From Trichoplax adhaerens (Eukaryota > Placozoa > Uniplacotomia > Trichoplacea > Trichoplacidae): a stretch of 64,000 nt of DNA. Shown here one piece after another: positions 25,681 to 35,483 of the stretch. Below the pieces are notes generated by a model that was given only the letters and a program-made list of their open reading frames with translations, had not been told where the DNA came from and did not search any database. The stretch's first letter is position 1; each line of letters begins with the position of its first letter. The translations under genes were made by a program, and so were the position numbers. Location of the stretch: positions 327,611 to 391,610 of the forward strand of contig NW_002060978.1 of assembly GCF_000150275.1 (NCBI RefSeq), given 5' to 3'.

Positions 25681-26079
25681 GGAATGCAACCGATCACTAA
25701 ATTTCAAATTTAGTAGGAAATTAGAACTTTATTAGATCTTTGTACAAAGATAATTTATAGACAGCTCTACTCTACTTGAATATAACTACAAGAAAGATTT
25801 TCTAGACTGAAGAACTGAATCTGAAGTTGCTTACTTAAATAATCTATAGCAATAGTACCTACAGTCTGCATAACATTATTCTAACATATTTTAAAAATTA
25901 TCTGATTATTGTTAGTGACAAAATTTTATAGCAGATCATCTATAATCGAACATCATAACTGCTACAATAATTTCGTCGACATTATTTTTACCAGACAAAA
26001 ACATGATAAACTAAGCATATCCTAACGTATTATATTAACATTGCAAATAGTCTACCAACCAATGCTAAGTTACGTTACA
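25681..26079 (-). repeat. Family F LTR-like element, diverged and internally deleted
   Basis: Minus-oriented relative of the element at 15407, recognised by the GCAACCGATCAC start, GACAGCTCTACTCTA, the AGCATATCCTAACGTAT block and the terminal GCTAAGTTACGTTACA. It is about 400 bp because the middle-to-left portion, including the segment with the long direct TATAC stretch, is missing. The target duplication is not recognisable. Confidence 0.6.
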
Positions 26080-26958
26080 TGTATAGCGAATATATTGCTT
26101 CCAAAGCTGGAGCACCAGTAATACATTTTGTACCTAAAGCAACGGTTACGATGGTTAATGTTATGTTCAATTAATTTCCATATTAGGGATTATTACTGGT
26201 TATGCTCACCATTTTAGGGGTAACTACTGTCGAGAGATTATGTTTTAAAACATATTTACTGTTGTCGTGGCTTTATTAACTTACCTAACAATTATAGAGT
26301 ATCGATGTATCAAATATACTATTATAAAAAGGAGATATAATAGAAAAAAGAGGAATTTTCGGCTTATGCTAAGTTTGAAGGAGTCTTTAAGTTGCTCGTA
26401 AGCAATTTGTTATTTATTGTTACTCGTTGCTGACGTAAAAGTAAAGGAGATTTCTTTTAAGTTTAACTTGCAGTTGTGACAGTTAATATCTAGTCAAATC
26501 ACAAAACTTCCAGCTATAGCCAGATATTATAGCCAGGAAATTAAAATTTTATACCTTAACGGGCTATTATATAGTATATAATAGCCTAGTATAATTTGTC
26601 TATGATTATATTGATGATTAGCTAGTCGCAATACTAGTATACCGTTCACCAGCTGTCATAGCTATATTAAGGTGGAAGAAATTGTTAATATTCGCTTTAC
26701 AAAGCGATTTGGTATTTCTAAAATGATTGACTACAAAAAGATTAACTTAAGCATCTTTAAAGTTAATAAAAAGAGTTTATAGTAATTTAGATAGATATAT
26801 TTAATGGATAAGCTCATACTAGTTAGTTTTTGGCTTGTAAAAAGACTTCAGTATTTCTTTTTAATCGTAGCAATAAGTAAGAAATTTTTTCTTAGTATGA
26901 TTCAACTTGACTTTAAATTACTGTAATATTTAGATAATATCATTAAAAGCTGGCTAGG
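26080..26958. other. Upstream region of receptor 4
   Basis: Non-coding. It holds a long perfect palindrome (26562-26586) about 370 bp before the start codon, but no other recognised feature. Confidence 0.4.
26562..26586. repeat. Perfect 12-bp inverted repeat with one-base centre
   Basis: GGCTATTATATA, a single G, then TATATAATAGCC. With the two outer GGC/GCC caps and an AT core it could extrude as a cruciform or bind a dimeric factor. It is the longest perfect palindrome I noticed in the window. Confidence 0.75.
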
Positions 26959-28128
26959 ATGGTATCTAATAATGGTAGCAATCTTTCGCATAGCGATTGC
27001 ATGTTATCAGAAGTATTATCCGCTAATCCCAAGTTGGATTTAAAGATTGCTACTGCTGGACAGAAACCTATTGCTGCAATTTTTATCTTGATTGGACTTC
27101 TTGGAATAGCCTTTAATATATCAGTAATCATAACTTTAAGGAAGAAGCCGTTATCTGATCGAGTTCGAGAAAATCTCTCCAATTTATCCTCCTTTAACAC
27201 TTTGCTAACTAATCTAGCTGTAGCAGATCTATTAGCAGCCATTGCTGTTACGCTAATTGGCGTAAAGACTATTTATATTATAGTCGCAGCTGAGGATTCA
27301 TATAACGAAAACAAGAAAGCTCCATCTAATATTAAAGATCTAATCACTGGTTCTAATGGAATCTGTAAGATAAGCTACCTCTTCTTTTTTCTAACAAACT
27401 TCGTGTCCATCCTAACGGCAACTAGCATGGCAGTTGGAAGTTATCGTGGCATCGTCATAGGCAGTATGCGTCGTGCTGGAAGTACCAGATTAAGCCGTAA
27501 AAAAATGGCTTTACTTTTGACAGTAATATGGTGTACGGCTATAGCCAGTTCCATACCTACATATTATATAGTCGAAGTGACACCGGCAGTATATAATCGC
27601 TGTTTCTTTACACATCATTTGCCTAATGGATTTTCTACTTTTAATCTTGCGTTTACTATATTTATAACGGCTATCTTTTACTTCACACCGGCTTTCGTTA
27701 TGATGTTCTGTTACATTCGCATTGATAGAGAGTTAAAGAAACATTCACAACTTAAATTACAAACACTAGCTACAACCAGTTCTACAAGGTTTAGCAACGG
27801 TGCCGAGCAGCAGAAATATCAAAATTCCAATAAAAAGGCCCAGAAGCCAGTTGTTGTGTTATCTATTATCGTAGCAGCAATTTTCTTAATTACAATGTTG
27901 CCGTTTATGGTTTATTTGTGGGTTATAGCTATTAGTAAATGTAATGCGGATGAAATTTTACAAATAGTTTTGGTAGATCGATCCCATTTGTGGATTTTAT
28001 TCGAGGTTGCTCATATTCTTTATGTTATGCCACCGCTGGTTAACCCGATATGCTATTCCTTTTGCATTCCAAGTTTTCAACGAAAATTTAAGGAAATGTG
28101 TGGAGAATTTAACGAGGAAGATTCTTGA
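26959..28128 (+). CDS. Class A GPCR, CNADE subfamily, receptor 4, DRY arginine lost
   Basis: A 389-residue intronless receptor with Asp90 in TM2 (NLAVAD), Cys136 and Cys215 for the conserved disulfide, Trp191 in TM4, Pro315 in TM6, CNADE 328-332 and NPICY 362-366. At the end of TM3 the sequence is A-V-G-S-Y where receptor 2 has A-I-D-R-Y, so both Asp and the key Arg are replaced (Gly160, Ser161). In class A receptors this Arg is central to G-protein activation, so altered or absent G-protein coupling is inferred. The frame is otherwise intact with no stop, which argues against simple decay. Intracellular loop 1 is longer than in its sisters (about 62-78), and loop 3 is long (about 256-296). 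The N tail has only one Cys (Cys14). The start is AGGATGG. Confidence 0.92.
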   Translation: MVSNNGSNLSHSDCMLSEVLSANPKLDLKIATAGQKPIAAIFILIGLLGIAFNISVIITLRKKPLSDRVRENLSNLSSFNTLLTNLAVADLLAAIAVTLIGVKTIYIIVAAEDSYNENKKAPSNIKDLITGSNGICKISYLFFFLTNFVSILTATSMAVGSYRGIVIGSMRRAGSTRLSRKKMALLLTVIWCTAIASSIPTYYIVEVTPAVYNRCFFTHHLPNGFSTFNLAFTIFITAIFYFTPAFVMMFCYIRIDRELKKHSQLKLQTLATTSSTRFSNGAEQQKYQNSNKKAQKPVVVLSIIVAAIFLITMLPFMVYLWVIAISKCNADEILQIVLVDRSHLWILFEVAHILYVMPPLVNPICYSFCIPSFQRKFKEMCGEFNEEDS

Positions 28129-28747
28129 AAGGTTAGAATAACTAACATGTGTATAAGCAATGAACAGTCAAGATGTTTCACATTCATGCATGTAACGGTC
28201 ACACTACAATCTGCATATGCTAATATTAAAAAAATTAAGCCCTTTTGGTCTAATCCGTTATTATACACTAAAATGAAAGCTTTTCTCAAATTTCGAATAT
28301 GCAATGGTCTATAGGAATAGCTAAAGATCATATCAATTTTTACATTTGCAATACTCTTAGTTTTTTATACTGCTACAGTCCGCAGGAATGGTTATTGGAG
28401 TAACATTACTCTTGTTGATATAAAAGAATAAGGTGCTGGTAGATTGTACCGATTTAAATTCTCTTAAAAGGTGTTACAGTATTACCGTACAGTTAGGATA
28501 GTTTAATAGTACAGTATTAGCTAATACGTATTTGTAGTGCTAGGTAAGATAAGTAATTCCTTAACGTGGATGTTATTTGTGGTAGTTTTTTACATATTTT
28601 ATATTGATTGCTATTATGTGTAGGCAGTAGTAAGATGATTCAAGTTCTAGCTAATGATAATTGATCTATACAACATACATGCTAAGATAAAAATTATGCA
28701 GAAATAAGAGATTAAAAACATCTACTGATAGAAAATCTATGTAAGGA
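28129..28747. other. Spacer between receptor 4 and a family A element
   Basis: No gene. 28601-28720 resembles 47741-47868 and, more weakly, 54864-54905 (repeat G). No clear poly(A) signal was found near the stop of receptor 4. Confidence 0.45.
28601..28720. repeat. Dispersed repeat G, copy 1
   Basis: Shares ATATTGATTGCTATTATGTG, GTAGTAAGATGATT-AA and later GCAGAAATAA blocks with 47741-47868, in the same order. It ends a few tens of bases before a family A insertion. Confidence 0.45.
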
Positions 28748-29190
28748 TGTCGCGGTACGAACTACCGTGAAGAAATAGCTATCTAAATTTGGTTAATATA
28801 ATATAGTGATAATATATTACATCTAGTTACTTACAATAGGAATTACTCTAATTATAAGTGTGTTACAGTAAATTTTAATGCTGTGTTGTAATGTGTACTG
28901 AAATGATTCTGTGAATGGACATATTGTAGTCCGACTATGAAAAACTAGTTAGTAGATGTTCTCACCTAAGTATTTTTATAAGATGACTTGTGAATGTTAG
29001 CTGCTGTAGAAGGGTACATAAGCCCATCAGATAGTTGAATAAAGCAGTTCTCAATTGTCTAGTTGAGTTTAACGTAGAATATAAGGCTTCTAAATTCTTG
29101 TGAGGTAGTTAAGGGATACTGAATCCCGGAGACTATAGTAAATTAGAGATTTATTTTACGTTATCCTTGTCACGAAGCTGGTTTGTGACA
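28748..29190 (+). repeat. Family A solo-LTR-like element, complete copy
   Basis: A complete 443-bp element flanked by AAGGA on both sides, a perfect 5-bp target duplication. It opens with the hairpin TCGCGGTA/TACCGTGA and closes with TGTCACGAAGC...GTGACA. An AATAAA at 29038-29043 follows a TACATAAG box, the decayed form of TATATAAG seen in the sister copies. These are features of LTR promoters and poly(A) signals. No internal retroelement sequence remains, so I call it a solo LTR. Confidence 0.85.
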
Positions 29191-31357
29191 AAGGAACATC
29201 TCAGTTCGATGTAACGCTCCTAGTAAGGTAAAATAATAATACTGTTGTTGTTTATAAATTAGAGGGTTCCTATATAAACGGTAACATTAGAGTTGTGTTG
29301 TACGGTGAAAAGTTGTAGATAATTCTATGATATTAACAGTTCTATCTTTACGATACTTTGCTGTGTATGCTTGACGTTTTGCAGATGAGCAATCAATTCA
29401 TTAGTTAATTATAGACTTTTGCCGTATGTTTCCTTGTCGCAGGGTTTAAATTGTGAGAAAAGGTAATCGAAGATTCACTGTATTCGGGAGCAAGTACTAG
29501 AATGAAAAGAATATCAATGCTATAAAATATCGAACGGAAAAGAAGATCTGGCATTACGGGTAGTATATTTTACTATATTTTTACTATAGAGATTGACTGA
29601 ATAACGATTTCTAGTATTAGTCTACATACAGTACTGTAGTTTCGCACATTACAAAAGTCGCAAATGGTTTGCAGAAATTAATAGTTTCAAGATCGATAGG
29701 GAAAGGAAAAATAGATTTGCATTTATTTGCTTTTTTGCATTGCATTCTAAGATGATGATGACGGAATCTTTTATTAACATGGCAGAACACTTATAACGTC
29801 ATCAAAATCTAGTATAGCTGAGGAGTAAATAGTTATTAAGAATAGCTTTATTGCTATTACTATCTAATAATATTTCATTTAGTGTCTATTTTAAGCAACT
29901 AAAACCTTGATTAAAGATAATCACGTAAGTTGATTCACATTTTCATTTCCAGATACTAAAATTATGATGGTCTTCAGGTAAACCTAAAAACCATCTCTTT
30001 AAGCTATTATTACTGAGCAATGTTATTATTATTGGTTTGATGAATTATTACTGTCATGCTGAATAAATTGTTCTTAAAAAATTTTCATAGCATTTAGAAC
30101 TGTTGTTCTGTATAAATGTAAGCTCCGCATTTGTTTTCAACTAGCATATTGACTCCTTATTCTCAATACTATACTTAATATAATAAATCCAGACTTCAGT
30201 ATTTTGCAAGGTATAATAAGCTTTGTTCTTAAATTTTTTCCCGTATTGGATGAAAGGCTTCGTTTGTAGAAATTTATTATCGGATTATGGTAGCTAAAAA
30301 ATATTATTTAAAGTTCAATACCTCTCTATCTTATTTTCGAAATTTCATTACTGTGAGTAAATCTGTTAATATACGAAGGTGTGATTGTCTCGTAAACACT
30401 GTCTACTTGTGTTATTAAAGACACATATTGCTTAAAATTGACTCATTTTATTGATAGTAAACACAAAGTCATTGTCATATAGCGTTATAAATATTATAAG
30501 TTCCTTAGAGATGGCAATAGGTTAGATTTTAGTATGAAATACAATTTTACAGTAAAGCTTTCACACGCGCTGCCGCATTATAATTCAACGAACAAGAATA
30601 TATTGTTATCTGGAACGCACTATTAAGGAACACCATTTTAAACTGGCTCTACATATATCGGTAAACTACTCTATTTTGTTGAAAGTAAAATAGACACTTA
30701 CCTATGTATATCTATTATCGAAATTAATAACAATAAATTAGCAATAGAAATTGTGGATTAAGCAAATATCAGTGAGAGTGAAGCTAACCAGAACATTATG
30801 CTCTGCTGTTAGCTTATTTACAAAATTTTTCAAACTTGTACATATTGTATTAATTGTAATGATAAAATTTTCTTACTTTTTCATCAATCAAGGTGATACT
30901 ACTTTACAGGTTGGCAGAAATTGAAGGAACCTATTATAAATCGTACTATTAATAGCGCCTACAGTTAAGTGTAACAAATGCATTATTCCTATGCATTAAA
31001 ATGATGTTTCTACGTGGTAAAGAATTGCTTTGGCAACATCTGGCTAACCTGTGCGTGGGCGCTTTTAACAATTAACTTAATAAGCGCGTATTAAACAATA
31101 ATCTAGTGTTACACTACATTATAAAACTAAGGTTTTGCATGCTATTAAAGCATTTCTCACGAATGCAATCTAAGTTGGATTATCTCGAAACGCAAATTTT
31201 CTTTCGATTTTTATTCCTAGAACGCTTGGTGATATTATATTCCAGCTTAAAAGAAATCAGTCCCAATAAATTTTTTACCATTTGATAGAAGATCGCGTCT
31301 AGTTTGCATTCTTTAATGGTACCTATTTAATTTTTTCGCATTTTTTACATTATTGAT
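29191..31357. other. Intergenic stretch, upstream of receptor 5
   Basis: AT-rich, no recognised gene or known repeat of the window. A TATAAACGG-type string near 29272 might be a decayed promoter, but there is no support beyond the motif. Confidence 0.4.
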
Positions 31358-32452
31358 ATGATGAATAGAACTGTTGCTCCGCTAAATGGCTTTGGAAATG
31401 ATTCCTTAACCGTAATTAATCTATCAACCGATGATGCATTAATCGTAAGTGTATCTTATTTAGTTTTCGCAGCGATCGGTACAATATGCAACTTATTAAC
31501 GTTAATGTTAATTCCAAGATTAAAAAATTTACATAATGACATTCATTGGCTATTTCTAAATTTATCAGTCATTGATTTAACCTGTACAATCCCGTTATTG
31601 GTTTGGATTTCATGGTCACTTAAATCACAAGATAACGTTCCTTTTATGGATTCATTATGCAATATCATTAGCTTTATTACTATGATGAGCTTCTCTGCTA
31701 CATTATTTACCCTAGCAGTGGCCTCAATTGAGGGCTTAACTTCATTTCTGGTTGTTTATTACCTACAAATGAACACGAAAAGATTTTCTACACGATTAAC
31801 CAATATCGCTATTTGGATTATGGCAATATTAATTTCGTTACCCAATTTTGTTATGCACCGTCATCCATCTAGCTCGTTACAGCATTGTCTACTTTTACCA
31901 TTTGGTAATCTTGTTAGTCCGCTTGACCGAATTTACTTTGTTGTTTCAATAGTTTCACTCTATACTGTTTTATTAATTACAACCTTGTATTGCTACAGTA
32001 AGGCTTTCATTATTATGCGTACTAGGATAAGATCTGCGGAACGGACACAATCTTTAGGAATTATTGACTCTCGACGAAGATCAAAGCAAAGCCATATCTT
32101 TGCTTTATTTACGTTAACGATGTTCTTTATCTTAACTACAGCTCCCTGGATGATTCTCATTAGCTATCTTACTTTTACTAATTTAACCATGCAGGTAATT
32201 AATAATCATTTCTCAGTTCACGATTGGATATTAGCACATCTCTTCCGACTTTTATATATATCAACTTGTTCTGGCATTCCAATTATGTATAGCTTGGTTA
32301 ATCCTCTCTTAAAGAGATCATTTTTAACATGTATGGGTAGCAATTGCTGTTGCTGCTGTGAAAGTGAAATTCATAAAGACAATGCACTAGACAATCTGTT
32401 TGAAGAATTACCGCTAACACAGAAAGAGGAAGAAATAAGTGGAGTAGAATAA
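31358..32452 (+). CDS. Divergent class A GPCR without DRY arginine, with a poly-Cys tail
   Basis: A 364-residue intronless seven-transmembrane protein. Asn45 in TM1, Asp73 in TM2 (NLSVID), Cys101 and Cys177 for the disulfide, Trp153 in TM4 and Ala-Pro-Trp 262-264 in TM6 identify the class A fold. The TM3 end reads I-E-G (124-126) in place of E/D-R-Y, and TM7 has IPIMY (307-311) in place of NPxxY, so both activation switches are altered. After helix 8 comes Cys325 and a run of five cysteines (330-334), a likely palmitoylation site, then an acidic tail. Two ATGs are adjacent at the start (31358 and 31361). N-glycosylation sequons are present at Asn3, Asn14 and Asn21. It lacks CNADE, so it is not part of the first subfamily. 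Ligand unknown; atypical or decoy function is an inference. Confidence 0.88.
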   Translation: MMNRTVAPLNGFGNDSLTVINLSTDDALIVSVSYLVFAAIGTICNLLTLMLIPRLKNLHNDIHWLFLNLSVIDLTCTIPLLVWISWSLKSQDNVPFMDSLCNIISFITMMSFSATLFTLAVASIEGLTSFLVVYYLQMNTKRFSTRLTNIAIWIMAILISLPNFVMHRHPSSSLQHCLLLPFGNLVSPLDRIYFVVSIVSLYTVLLITTLYCYSKAFIIMRTRIRSAERTQSLGIIDSRRRSKQSHIFALFTLTMFFILTTAPWMILISYLTFTNLTMQVINNHFSVHDWILAHLFRLLYISTCSGIPIMYSLVNPLLKRSFLTCMGSNCCCCCESEIHKDNALDNLFEELPLTQKEEEISGVE

Positions 32453-32883
32453 TGCACGATTTATCTTTGACTCGCTTAGCAGAATTCATCATGCTACCAA
32501 GACCAATTTAGCGATCAATTTCTACTTTCATTTCCAGCCGTTACGGATACCGTTGTTAAATTTAAAATTCGAAGAATAGTGCGGATATTTTTAGTTACTA
32601 TGATTTCTATTTACTTGAATTCGAAATTATCTTAAAATTCCTTGTGAACGTTCATTTATTCTGTTTTGAATGTGTAAATCTGTGTATAATATATTACCCT
32701 TTCTTCTAGCTATTGCTGTATAAGTATACACATATGTCCGGCAAAATGTCATACATAACTGATTCAAATTCACTATTAGGGAGGAAACAATCTCTAAATA
32801 TTCCAATAATAGCATTATCTATCATGTAAGAAGATCCTCAATGAAATTGATGACCAGTTAATGCCGTACTAGTTTAGCTGTTT
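32453..32883. other. Spacer after receptor 5
   Basis: Short AT-rich spacer between receptor 5 and a family F copy. No clear AATAAA and no gene seen. Confidence 0.4.
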
Positions 32884-33435
32884 TGAAATGTAACTTAGTA
32901 TTGTGATTGTAGACTGTTAGCCATGTTTAGTATAATGTACGGTAGATACTTATCCTAAGAGATATTTGCCAGCCATAACTATAGACTGTAGTGGTATAGA
33001 CTCTATGCTAGAGTACACATGACTATATACAGTAAGGTGTTGAGTTACTAATAAGGTTATAGGTAAAAATAGAACTGTAAATCATATATTAGGATATGGT
33101 TAATTCATTGCACCTTGGCTGGTTTGAATAATGTCTACTTAAATACTGTAGTCGTATTCATATCAGATTAATGATAGTCCGCAGTAGAATAGTGTTACTA
33201 AGAATAATTTAACTATGTGTAAAATAAGGTAAAAGGTTGTCATGCGGATTGTAGCTGGGAATGCTACGAAAAGTATAAAAGCATGCAACTTTAGATTATT
33301 CAGTTAGTTCGTTGTAGAAGTCTTTAGTAGTAGTATTCGGCTAGAGTAGAACTGTGTGTAGTAAATCTTTGCATAAAATTCAATAAAGCCTTTATTTTTC
33401 TAAAATTTGGAATTTCGTGATCGGTATATATCACA
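32884..33435 (+). repeat. Family F solo-LTR-like element, young copy 1
   Basis: Almost identical over its length to 38241-38791; I count fewer than ten differences. TATAAAA at 33274-33280 is followed by AATAAA at 33382-33387, the order expected of an LTR promoter and R region. It ends GATCGGTATATATCACA. The left end reads TGAAATGTAACTTAG and a clean target duplication is not obvious here, unlike the sister copy. Confidence 0.8.
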
Positions 33436-34852
33436 GCTATATATCTTTCATCACGCCCTTGAAATATTATTATTTATTTCGTTGAAAATGACGTATTTAG
33501 TTTAGACATTTTCTATTGGTATAAGTTGAAATGTTAGAAGATAAGTTTAATTGATTTAAGTTAAAGTTAGGCGTGATGTCAAAAGATTTCAAAATATTTG
33601 ATATGAAGCATTCCCTGTAATGATTAGCTATAAAAGAATTTCATTTCTTAAATAAGTCGGATCTTTGGCCAGTGGCTAGATAAAAGTGATCATTACACAG
33701 ATGATATTTAAATAGGTTACTAGTAGCATTTTAGTTGAGGCATTACAAGATAGTTAGCAATATCTTTTACAAATTAGTGAACAATATAGCCAAAAATATT
33801 TGTTGTTGCTTTATCTTTCATTATTTAACCAACCGAAACCGTAAGATTTTGTTGTATTAGCATAAGGTTATTGTATTTTGCCGTATTTTGCGGAGAGAAT
33901 ATACTTTCGTTAAGTAGCTCCCATATCGCCAAAGTACCATAAAAGCTAAAGCATGAACTGAATAAGCATGTAGAGATAGTTTAGTACATAAATCTTGATC
34001 TGTAGTTCTTCTATTAAGATATTTCAGATAAAAATTTGCAAGACTACATTTTTAAAAATTCTGTTAAAATTATTATAAATGTAATTTATTTTTTCTTGAT
34101 ACTTTAGAACGCATAGCTCATATCTACTGCATTGCTCAGTGATAATATTGTAGGTTAGTTCTAGAGATTCAAATAGATGTAAAGTTGCGCTATCACAGTA
34201 AAACTAATCAAGAAATTTCATTTTATTATTCTGTTCTTTTTATTCGCGTTGCTCGTGTTCAATAACTCATATAAATATTGTAACTCGGCAAAAGATCCAT
34301 TAAAGTACGTTACAGAACTTTAGTTCATAATTTCTAGTCAAGTATATCAATTTTTGACCACATAAAAAATATAAATTAATATTAACGATAATTTCTAATG
34401 AACAAAACAAATATTTATGAGTATAGTTCGGCTGAAGATGTGAATTTTTTAAATTATCGCTTGATTATGGAAAATTTCTAATACAGAATATTTAATGCGT
34501 ATGAGTAAAGTTAATTAATTGTCTTCAAGGTCTGCTTAATAGATTTTAATAAAAATAAATTTTAAAACTGTCAAATTTAAAGACATATTAGTTCAAAACA
34601 GTACGGAAGACGAATTTATACCGAAATGATAAGTTGATTAAGTAAAATAATATTTCTACTAACCTCTTCATCAGAGAATAGAAATAAAATATAACCTACC
34701 TCAGTTTAAGATCAGTTTACGTAATCGATAAATTATGATTACTTATTAATTTAATAGATGCTGATATTATTGCTTAACAGTTAATTAAAAGTTTACGAAA
34801 TAATGTGTAAGCTAGGGAACTTTTACGCAAATTATTGATTTTACTTTATTGC
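33436..34852. other. Intergenic stretch between family F and family D copies
   Basis: No gene recognised. A short 10-bp tandem motif (GTATTTTGCC/GTATTTTGCG) occurs near 33876. No gag- or pol-like frame is present, so this is not the interior of an intact LTR element. Confidence 0.4.
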
Positions 34853-35483
34853 TGTCACAAAACAGCTTTGCAACAAGATAACGCAATATACGATCAATAA
34901 GTCAATTCCTTGAACCACGTATCAAGGAACGATATCTGCACTATCACAAACACTTTTGCTCTACTAGCAGACTACACAAAAACTCAAACGCCTCGTATTT
35001 TACGTTAAACACTAAGTTGGAGAATTCTCTTTATTTCACGATATACTGCATTTATATACTACTCCTCAATAGTTCATGAGTCATAGTTAATACAATTAAC
35101 ATTAGAATCATTTACTGAATTAGATATTAATTTTAGCTACTGCTCCCTTAATGTAGACAACAGTATTTACGAATATAGACATGTAATGACTAATACAGAA
35201 TAGTCGGATTACGATATGTCCTATCACGGAGCATTTCCATGATAATTTACGGTCTACCATAAGTAAATTACAATCACAATGATTCGAATTGTAAGTAGAT
35301 GATTTGCATTCCCTATTATAACTATTAATTTCAGTATGTGTATAAGTGTCACTGTGATAAAAAGTCAGTGCTATATTAAAACACAGTATATCCAAATTAG
35401 AAGTTAACTAAAATAAGGATAGTCTAACAGAATTATCCTAACATAGATATTTCTACTGTAATACAGTATTTAACACTGTAACA
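34853..35483 (-). repeat. Family D solo-LTR-like element, complete copy
   Basis: 631 bp, flanked by ATTGC on both sides (5-bp target duplication). + strand ends are TGTCACAAAACAGC and CACTGTAACA. The sense strand is minus, judged from the TATAAA/AATAAA order seen in the copy at 47079. A 91-codon minus frame inside it is a shadow without a domain. No retroelement interior adjoins it. Confidence 0.85.

Noticed and set aside
26943-27242. 99-codon minus frame opposite receptor 4
   Set aside because: A shadow of the receptor coding sequence on the opposite strand.
35120-35395. 91-codon minus frame within the family D copy
   Set aside because: Not open in the sister copies in the same register and has no recognised domain; incidental.
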